Assembly (NCBI GenBank): GCA_038200385.1
Contig: JBBPYA010000303.1
Location: forward strand, 1 to 11,424
Length of the DNA: 11,424 nt
Direction of reading: 5' to 3'
Source: JBBPYA01 sp038200385
Lineage (GTDB): Bacteria > Actinomycetota > Actinomycetes > Mycobacteriales > Geodermatophilaceae
Shown here piece by piece: positions 1-5,685 of this stretch; positions within the stretch are counted from its first letter, which is position 1; the number at the start of each line of letters is the position of its first letter. The position numbers were made by a program, and so were the translations under genes. The notes under the pieces were generated by a model that saw only the letters and a list, made by a program, of their open reading frames with translations, had not been told where the DNA came from and searched no databases.

Positions 1-1
1 C

Positions 2-406
2 CCCGACCGCGGCAGCGCGTCGATCGGCGGGCAGTCCTACGTCGACCTGCCCGAGCCGATCCGCCGGGTCGGCGCGGTCCTGGACACCTCCTTCCACCCG
101 GGCCGTAGCGGGCGAAACCACCTGCGCGCTTACACCGCCGCCGCCGGGCTCCCAGACGGGCGGGCCGACGAGGTGCTCGAGCAGGTGGGGCTGGCCAGCG
201 CCGGCCGGTGCAAGGCCGGCACCTATTCGATGGGCATGCGGCAGCGGCTGGGGTTGGCCACCGCACTGCTCGGCAGTCCCCGGGTGCTGATCCTGCCGGG
301 TCCGGACCTGCTCGAGCGGTGGCAGGGGGGTCTGCTGCTGATCGGCTACGGTCTGGTGTCAGCCGTGCTGGCGATGGTGTTGACGTTGCGCCGCGACGTG
401 CTCTGA
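2..406 (+). pseudogene. Chimeric ABC-transporter remnant: ATPase front half fused to the permease C-terminus
   Basis: The reading frame is open from the left edge of the window (base 2) to a TGA at 404-406. Its first ~98 visible residues are an ABC ATPase of the drug/ABC-2 export type. They include a Q-loop-like stretch (RRVGAVLDTSFHPGRSG), the helical region, and a variant signature motif (YSMGMRQRLGLA) followed by LLGSPRVLIL. At that point a functional ATPase continues with the Walker B acidic residues (LILDEP). Here the next residues are PGPDLLERWQGG, then a hydrophobic helix (LLLIGYGLVSAVLAMVLTL) and RRDVL. That is the typical end of an ABC-2 permease, where a last transmembrane helix is followed by RRD. 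The simplest reading is an in-frame deletion, with its junction near 295-300, that removed the Walker B/H-loop half of the ATPase and nearly all of the permease. Without Walker B the product should not hydrolyse ATP. The N-terminus lies outside the window. An assembly error is the main alternative. Confidence 0.75.
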
Positions 407-463
407 CGGGCCGCGCCCCGCCCGGCGACCGTCCTCCGGTCGATGGACCGGAAAGTAGATCGA

Positions 464-469
464 AGGGAG
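464..469 (+). promoter_or_regulatory. Shine-Dalgarno site of the ankyrin gene
   Basis: AGGGAG lies 5 bases before the GTG at 475. It supports this start over the in-frame ATG pair at 532-537 and over longer open-frame extensions into the ABC remnant. Confidence 0.6.
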
Positions 470-474
470 ACACG

Positions 475-1332
475 GTGACTGAACCGGACGCCACGCCCGC
501 TGCGAATGGGTCCACTCTCACCGGGGCCCGAATGATGACCTCGGAGCGGTTCGCGGGCCTGGTCGAGGCCGGGGACGCCGACGCCGTCCGGGCCGCCCTG
601 GCCGATGACCCGAGAATGGTGCAGGGCACCGTGGAGCGCGACCAGTTCACCGGCTGGACGCCGCTGCACCTGGCGCTTCGCTACGGCCACGCAGAGGTGG
701 TCAGGGTGCTGGTCGGCGCCGGCGCGGACCTTGCCGCGCGGACCGAGCACGGCCGGACACCGCTGCACATCTGCCTGCAGCACAGCCGGCTGCTGCGCGG
801 GGAGTTGCTCGCCGCGGGGGCGGAGGTCGACGACGCGGTCGCCGCGTTCTTCGACGAGGTGGAGCTGCTCGAGGACCACCTGCAGCGCGACCCGGGTCTG
901 CTCGACGACGAGACCACCGGGATGACCCCGCTGCGGTGGGCTGCCTACGGATCCGCCGATGCCGTGACGAGGCTGCTCATCGACCGCGGTGCCCGGTTGG
1001 ACGGCGCGTTACTGGCTGCGGCCGAGGTCAACGGGGTCCTGGTCGCCCGGCTTCTGCTCGACGCCGGGGCCGACTCGTCGTGGACCGACCCGGATACCCA
1101 CGAGAGCGCCCTGCACGTCGCGGCCCGGCACGCGAGCAGGACGGACAACACCGCCGTGGCTCGGGTCCTGCTCGAGGCAGGCATCGATGTCGACCTCGTG
1201 AACAGCGATGGCGTCACCGCCCTCGACATCGCCCGGATCGGGGCCGCCCGGCAGTCCGGGGAGGAGTCGGGACAGGCCTCGGCGTACGCCGCGATGGTCG
1301 ATCTGCTCCGCGAGTTCGGTGCACGGGACTGA
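475..1332 (+). CDS. Ankyrin-repeat protein, 285 aa
   Basis: This is probably a soluble cytoplasmic scaffold protein that works through protein-protein contacts; no enzymatic domain is visible. Residues ~20-50 form a helical cap (SERFAGLVEAGDADAVRAAL), as often precedes ankyrin stacks. Clear ankyrin units follow: GWTPLHLALRYGHAEVVRVL (60-79) with GAGADLAAR, and GRTPLHICLQHS (93-104). Then come GMTPLRWAAYGSADAVTRLL (149-168), VARLLLDAGAD (190-200), ALHVAARHA (212-220), and VARVLLEAGIDVDLVNSDGVTALDIAR (228-254). The stretch around 115-145 is a degenerate repeat. There is no signal peptide or membrane helix. The start is the GTG with a good ribosome site. The gene follows the ABC remnant by 68 bases and precedes kgd by 134 bases. 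Its substrate or partner cannot be told from sequence. The ankyrin assignment is secure; any cellular role is unknown. Confidence 0.9.
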   Translation: MTEPDATPAANGSTLTGARMMTSERFAGLVEAGDADAVRAALADDPRMVQGTVERDQFTGWTPLHLALRYGHAEVVRVLVGAGADLAARTEHGRTPLHICLQHSRLLRGELLAAGAEVDDAVAAFFDEVELLEDHLQRDPGLLDDETTGMTPLRWAAYGSADAVTRLLIDRGARLDGALLAAAEVNGVLVARLLLDAGADSSWTDPDTHESALHVAARHASRTDNTAVARVLLEAGIDVDLVNSDGVTALDIARIGAARQSGEESGQASAYAAMVDLLREFGARD

Positions 1333-1466
1333 GTTCGACGTCATGTCGGATGGCCCGGCCCCCCCGACACCGCGTAACCTCGGGACGCATGGAAGCTGCT
1401 CCCGACCGGGCATCCTCCGACCGCCGAACCGACGACGAGTAGACCAGCGAAGAGGCGAAGGCCACC

Positions 1467-4400
1467 GTGTCGACGACGAACAACCCCCTGGCGGGCTTTG
1501 GGCCGAACGAGTGGTTGGTCGAGGAGATGTACCACCAGTACCTGTCCGACCCGACCAGCGTCGACGCGGCATGGCACGAGTTCTTCGACGACTACCGGAC
1601 CACCTCCGGGCGGCCCAGCGACGGGGGTACGGCCACCGCTGGCCCTAACGGCAAACCCGGCGGTACGAAGGATCCGGCCGCGCCGGGCGCCACCTCCGCC
1701 ACGCGCAGCGCGACCCGGACCCGTGGCACGGACCCGGGGCAGCAGGCCGCCACCACCAAGAACGCGTCGGCCGCGGCCGGCCCCACGAAGACCCCGGCGA
1801 AAACCCAACCCGCAAAGACCGACACCGCAAAGACCGAACCCGCCAAACCGGCGGCGGCGAAGTCCGACACCGCAAAAGCCGCAAAGACCGACACCGCCAA
1901 GAGCGGCGCCACCGACAAGAGCAGCACCACCAAGCCCGAGACCGCGAAGCCCGAGACCGCGAAGCCCGTGACCGCCAAGAGCGAGCCTCCGAAGCCCGAC
2001 GCCGCCAAGTCCCAGGCGGCCAAGGGCGAGCCGAAGCCGGAGCGCAGCAGCACGCAGTTGCGGGGGGCGGCGGCGCGGATCGTGTCCAACATGGACGCGT
2101 CCCTGACCGTGCCGACGGCCACGAGCGTGCGAGCCTTCCCGGCCAAGCTGCTGGCCGACAACCGGATCGTCATCAACAACCACCTGCGCCGGTCCCGTGG
2201 CGGCAAGGTGTCCTTCACGCACCTGATCGGCTTCGCCCTGGTCAAGGCCGTGGAGGCCTTCCCGGAGATGAACAACTGCTTCGCCGTCGTCGACGGCAAG
2301 CCCGCCGTCGTCACACCCGGCGAGATCAACCTGGGGCTGGCCATCGACCTGCCCAAGGACGACGGCAGCCGGCAGCTCGTCGTGGCCAGCATCAAGGGCT
2401 GCGAGCGGATGGACTTCAGCCAGTTCTGGTCGGCGTACGAGGACATCATCCGGCGAGCCCGGCAGAACAAGCTGACCGCCGACGACTTCGCCGGGACCAC
2501 AATCACCCTTACCAATCCCGGCACGATCGGGACGAACCACTCCGTCCCGAGACTGATGCAGGGTCAGGGCACCATCGTCGGAGTCGGCGCAATGGAATAC
2601 CCCGCGGAGTTCCTGGGGATGAGCGAGGAGAACCTCGCCAACCTCGCGGTGTCCAAGACGGTCACGCTGACGTCGACGTACGACCACCGGATCATACAGG
2701 GCGCCGTGTCCGGCGACTTCCTGCGCACCCTGCACCGGCTGCTGCTCGGCGAGAACTCCTTCTACGACAATGTCTTCCGCGCGCTGCGCATCCCGTACGA
2801 GCCCGTGCGCTGGGTCTCCGACGTCACCATCAGCCACGAGGGCCAGATCGACAAGCAGGCCCGGGTCATCGAACTGGTCAACGCCTACCGGACCAACGGG
2901 CACCTGATGGCCGACACCGACCCGCTGGACTCGCGGGTCCGGACCCACCCGGACCTCGACGTCATCCGGCACGGCCTGACGCTCTGGGACCTCGACCGGC
3001 CCTTCCCGGTCGACGGCTTCGCTGGCCACCGCACGATGAAGCTGCGCGACATCCTCGGCGTACTGCGCAACTCCTACTGCCGCACCGTCGGCGTCGAATA
3101 CATGCACATCACCGACCCCCAGGAGCGGCGCTGGCTGCAGGAGCGGATCGAGACCGCGCACGACCGGGTCGACACCGCCGAGCAGAAGCACATCATGGGA
3201 CGGCTGAACGCCGCGGAGGCGTTCGAGAACTTCCTGCAGACCAAGTACGTCGGGCAGAAGCGGTTCTCCCTGGAGGGCGCAGAGTCGACGATCCCGATGC
3301 TCGACGCGGTGCTGCAGACCGCCGCGGAACACCACTTGGACGAGGTGGCCATCGGCATGCCGCACCGCGGCCGGCTGAACGTGCTGGCCAACATCCTCGG
3401 CAAGAGCTACGCCCGGATCTTCCGCGAGTTCGAGGGCAACATCGACCCGGGCACGATGCACGGCTCCGGTGATGTGAAGTACCACCTGGGCTCGTCCGGA
3501 ACCTTTCGGCACCCGAGCCTGGACTGCTCGGTGAAGGTGAGCCTGACGAGCAACCCGAGCCACCTCGAGGCGGTCAACCCCGTGCTGGAGGGGATCGTCA
3601 GGGCCAAGCAGGACCTCATCGACAAGGGTGAGGCCGGGTTCACCGTGATGCCGGTGCTGATGCACGGCGATTCGGCGTTCGCCGGCCAGGGCGTGGTGGC
3701 CGAGACCCTTAACCTGTCGCAGCTCCGGGGCTACCGGACCGGCGGCACGGTGCACGTCATCGTGAACAACCAGGTGGGCTTCACCACGAGCCCCGCCGCG
3801 GCCCGCTCCAGCCTGTACTCCACCGATGTCGCGCGGATGATCCAAGCGCCGATCTTCCACGTCAACGGCGACGATCCGGAGGCCTGCGTCCGGGTGGCCC
3901 GGCTCGCGGTGGAGTACCGGCAGGCCTTCCGCAAGGACGTCGTGGTGGACCTCGTCTGCTACCGCCGGCGCGGTCACAACGAGGGCGACGACCCGTCCAT
4001 GACCCAGCCGCTCATGTACGACGTAATCGACAAGAAGCGCTCGGTCCGCAAGCTGTACACCGAGGCGCTGATCGGTCGAGGCGACATCACCATGGCCGAC
4101 GCCGAGGAGGCGCTGCGGGACTACCACGGCCAACTCGAGCGGGTCTTCGCCGAGACCCGGGACGCCACCGGCGCGCCCAAACCCGAACCGGTGATGGCCG
4201 AGACACCCCAGGACACCGGGCCGACGGCGATCAGCCTGGAGACGTTGAAGCGGATCGCCGATGCGCACGTGTCGCTGCCCGAGGGATTCACCGTGCATCC
4301 GCGGCTCAAGCGGCTGCTGGACCGTCGGGTGGCGATGGCCGACAACGGCGGCATCGACTGGGCCTTCGCCGAGATCCTGGCCTTCGGTTCGGTCCTGATC

Positions 4401-5390
4401 GACGGCGTACCGGTGCGGTTGGCCGGGCAGGACAGCCGTCGCGGCACATTCGTGCAGCGGCACGCGGTGCTCATCGACCGGGTCACGGGCAGCGAGTACA
4501 CCCCGATCGCCAACCTGGACTCGGACCAGGCCCGATTCTGGGCCTACGACTCGCTGCTCAGCGAGTACGCCGCCATGGGCTTCGAATACGGGTACTCGGT
4601 GGCCAACCCCAAGGCACTGGTGCTGTGGGAGGCGCAGTTCGGCGACTTCGGCGACGGCGCGCAGATCATCATCGACGAGTTCATCTCCTCCGGCGAGGCC
4701 AAGTGGGGCCAGCGTTCCCGGGTGACCCTGCTCCTGCCGCACGGCAACGAGGGACAGGGTCCCGATCACTCCAGCGGCCGGCTTGAGCGCTACCTGCAGA
4801 TGTGCGCCGAGGACAACATGACGATCGCCAACTGCACGACGCCGGCGAACTACTTCCACCTGCTGCGCCGGCAGGCGTTGTCCAGCCTGCAGCGCCCGAT
4901 GGTGGTGTTCACCCCGAAGTCGCTGTTGCGGCTGCGAGCGGCCACCTCGCCGCTGGAGCACTTCACCGACGGCACGTTCCAGCCGGTGCTGCCCGACCCG
5001 GGGGTGGGCGGCCAGCCGCTGGACCCGCGCGGTGTCCGGCGCGTCCTGCTGTGCAGCGGCAAGGTGGGCTACGACCTGATGGCCTACCGCAGTGACAACG
5101 GCATCACCGACGTCGCGGTGGTCCGACTCGAGCAGCTGTACCCGCTCAGTTCCGCGGCGCTCGGCTCCGTGCTCGGCGAGTACCCGGACGGCACCGAATA
5201 CGTCTGGGTGCAGGAGGAGCCGGCGAACATGGGGGGCTGGTCGTTCGTGGCACTCGCACTGCCGGAGTACCTGCCCGGCAATGCGGCGCTGCGCAGGGTG
5301 TCGCGGCGGTCCTCGGCCAGTCCCGCGGCGGGCTCGACGAGAGTGCACGAGGCCGAGCAGACCGCCCTGGTCCAGACCGCCTTCGACTGA
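1467..5390 (+). CDS. kgd: Multifunctional 2-oxoglutarate dehydrogenase E2/E1 fusion (2-oxoglutarate decarboxylase), 1307 aa
   Basis: This is the E1 component of the TCA-cycle 2-oxoglutarate dehydrogenase complex, in the actinobacterial form where an E2-like acyltransferase core is fused in front. Residues 1-43 are the conserved N-terminal helix (GPNEWLVEEMYHQYL...HEFFDDY). Residues ~45-195 are a Lys/Ala/Pro/Thr-rich linker. The E2 core spans ~197-430, with the active-site His407 in DHRIIQG. The ThDP-dependent E1 follows: EGAEST (603-608), MPHRGRLN (from ~631), the ThDP-binding HGDSAFAGQG (733-742) and NNQVGFTT (767-774). The transketolase-like domain (NLDSDQARFWAYDS, FGDFGDGAQ, HGNEGQGPDHSS) and the C-terminal domain follow. 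The family in mycobacteria and corynebacteria is about 1220-1260 residues; the excess here is in the linker. The GTG start has a GAAGG-type ribosome site. In relatives the enzyme is inhibited by the FHA protein GarA/OdhI and activated by acetyl-CoA. That is family knowledge and is not visible here. A -10-like TAACCT lies at 1375-1380, with no convincing -35. Confidence 0.97.
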   Translation: MSTTNNPLAGFGPNEWLVEEMYHQYLSDPTSVDAAWHEFFDDYRTTSGRPSDGGTATAGPNGKPGGTKDPAAPGATSATRSATRTRGTDPGQQAATTKNASAAAGPTKTPAKTQPAKTDTAKTEPAKPAAAKSDTAKAAKTDTAKSGATDKSSTTKPETAKPETAKPVTAKSEPPKPDAAKSQAAKGEPKPERSSTQLRGAAARIVSNMDASLTVPTATSVRAFPAKLLADNRIVINNHLRRSRGGKVSFTHLIGFALVKAVEAFPEMNNCFAVVDGKPAVVTPGEINLGLAIDLPKDDGSRQLVVASIKGCERMDFSQFWSAYEDIIRRARQNKLTADDFAGTTITLTNPGTIGTNHSVPRLMQGQGTIVGVGAMEYPAEFLGMSEENLANLAVSKTVTLTSTYDHRIIQGAVSGDFLRTLHRLLLGENSFYDNVFRALRIPYEPVRWVSDVTISHEGQIDKQARVIELVNAYRTNGHLMADTDPLDSRVRTHPDLDVIRHGLTLWDLDRPFPVDGFAGHRTMKLRDILGVLRNSYCRTVGVEYMHITDPQERRWLQERIETAHDRVDTAEQKHIMGRLNAAEAFENFLQTKYVGQKRFSLEGAESTIPMLDAVLQTAAEHHLDEVAIGMPHRGRLNVLANILGKSYARIFREFEGNIDPGTMHGSGDVKYHLGSSGTFRHPSLDCSVKVSLTSNPSHLEAVNPVLEGIVRAKQDLIDKGEAGFTVMPVLMHGDSAFAGQGVVAETLNLSQLRGYRTGGTVHVIVNNQVGFTTSPAAARSSLYSTDVARMIQAPIFHVNGDDPEACVRVARLAVEYRQAFRKDVVVDLVCYRRRGHNEGDDPSMTQPLMYDVIDKKRSVRKLYTEALIGRGDITMADAEEALRDYHGQLERVFAETRDATGAPKPEPVMAETPQDTGPTAISLETLKRIADAHVSLPEGFTVHPRLKRLLDRRVAMADNGGIDWAFAEILAFGSVLIDGVPVRLAGQDSRRGTFVQRHAVLIDRVTGSEYTPIANLDSDQARFWAYDSLLSEYAAMGFEYGYSVANPKALVLWEAQFGDFGDGAQIIIDEFISSGEAKWGQRSRVTLLLPHGNEGQGPDHSSGRLERYLQMCAEDNMTIANCTTPANYFHLLRRQALSSLQRPMVVFTPKSLLRLRAATSPLEHFTDGTFQPVLPDPGVGGQPLDPRGVRRVLLCSGKVGYDLMAYRSDNGITDVAVVRLEQLYPLSSAALGSVLGEYPDGTEYVWVQEEPANMGGWSFVALALPEYLPGNAALRRVSRRSSASPAAGSTRVHEAEQTALVQTAFD
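1780..2040 (+). repeat. Low-complexity Lys/Ala/Pro/Thr repeat region in the kgd linker
   Basis: This stretch encodes many degenerate copies of a (P/D)-x-T-A-K-type unit (AKTxPAKTDTAK..., KPETAKPETAKPVTAK). Around 1936-1968 the DNA is a near-perfect 15-bp tandem repeat (units like CCCGAGACCGCGAAG). Such repeats can expand or shrink by slippage, so linker length probably varies between strains. The high Lys/Ala/Pro content suggests a flexible, positively charged tether between the N-terminal helix and the E2 core. Confidence 0.85.
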
Positions 5391-5396
5391 ACGGCC

Positions 5397-5582
5397 GTGT
5401 ACTTCACCGATCGCGGCATCGAGGAGCTGGCCGATCGGCGTGGCGCGGACGAAGTCACGCTGGCCTGGCTGGCCGACCGGCTGCGGGACTTCGTCGACCT
5501 GCATCCGGATTTCGAGGTGCCGGTGGACCGGCTCGCCAGCTGGCTCGCGCGCGACGACGAGGACGTCCAGCACGACGGCTGA
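5397..5582 (+). CDS. Small DUF6104-like protein, 61 aa
   Basis: This is a small acidic protein starting at a GTG 6 bases after the kgd stop codon, so translational coupling with kgd is likely; no strong separate ribosome site is seen. The N-terminal YFTDRGIEEL motif, the central helix TLAWLADRLRDFVDLHP and DFEVPVDRLASWLAR resemble, from memory, the short actinobacterial proteins called DUF6104. Members of that family are about 60 residues long and their function is unknown. There is no signal peptide or membrane helix. The tight spacing suggests co-expression with 2-oxoglutarate dehydrogenase. A role in that complex would be a guess from position only. Confidence 0.75.
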   Translation: MYFTDRGIEELADRRGADEVTLAWLADRLRDFVDLHPDFEVPVDRLASWLARDDEDVQHDG

Positions 5583-5589
5583 CCCGTCG
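5573..5589. terminator. Weak hairpin at the end of the kgd transcription unit
   Basis: CGACGG and CCGTCG form a 6-bp stem around a 5-base loop, overlapping the stop codon of the small gene. There is no T-run, as is common for terminators in high-GC actinobacteria. The stem is short, so the call is tentative. Confidence 0.25.
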
Positions 5590-5624
5590 CGGGCCGTATC
5601 ACGGTGGCGGGTTCCGCTCTCCTG

Positions 5625-5658
5625 TGATCAGAGATCAGCGCTGCACCGAGATCAGCGC
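5625..5658. repeat. GATCA repeat cluster upstream of the tyrosinase-vWA gene (possible operator)
   Basis: TGATC-AGA-GATCA (5625-5637) is a perfect 5-3-5 inverted repeat. GAGATCAGCGC occurs at 5631-5641 and again at 5648-5658, a perfect 11-bp direct repeat with a 17-bp period. The cluster ends 27 bases before the ATG at 5686, where a regulator could control this gene. No regulator is identified. Confidence 0.45.
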
Positions 5659-5672
5659 GACTCGCCGATCGC

Positions 5673-5678
5673 AGGGAG
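5673..5678 (+). promoter_or_regulatory. Shine-Dalgarno site of the tyrosinase-vWA gene
   Basis: AGGGAG lies 7 bases before the ATG at 5686. It sets the start there. The frame is open much further upstream, but that part overlaps kgd and is not plausible coding sequence. Confidence 0.7.
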
Positions 5679-5685
5679 TTCTGTC

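Noticed and set aside
208..474. Upstream extension of the ankyrin-protein frame
   Set aside because: It overlaps the ABC remnant in another frame and reads as Arg/Ala-rich noise. The GTG at 475 has a good ribosome site.
1341..5573. A 1410-codon open frame on the minus strand, antisense to kgd
   Set aside because: Its composition (runs of Gly, Arg, Val, His) has no domain character, and it lies exactly opposite a well-conserved gene. Stop codons are rare there because of GC-rich codon usage on the sense strand.
5092..5685. Upstream extension of the tyrosinase-vWA frame into kgd
   Set aside because: It is out of frame with kgd and the small gene behind it, and is Ser/Arg-rich shadow sequence. 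The ATG at 5686 has AGGGAG upstream.
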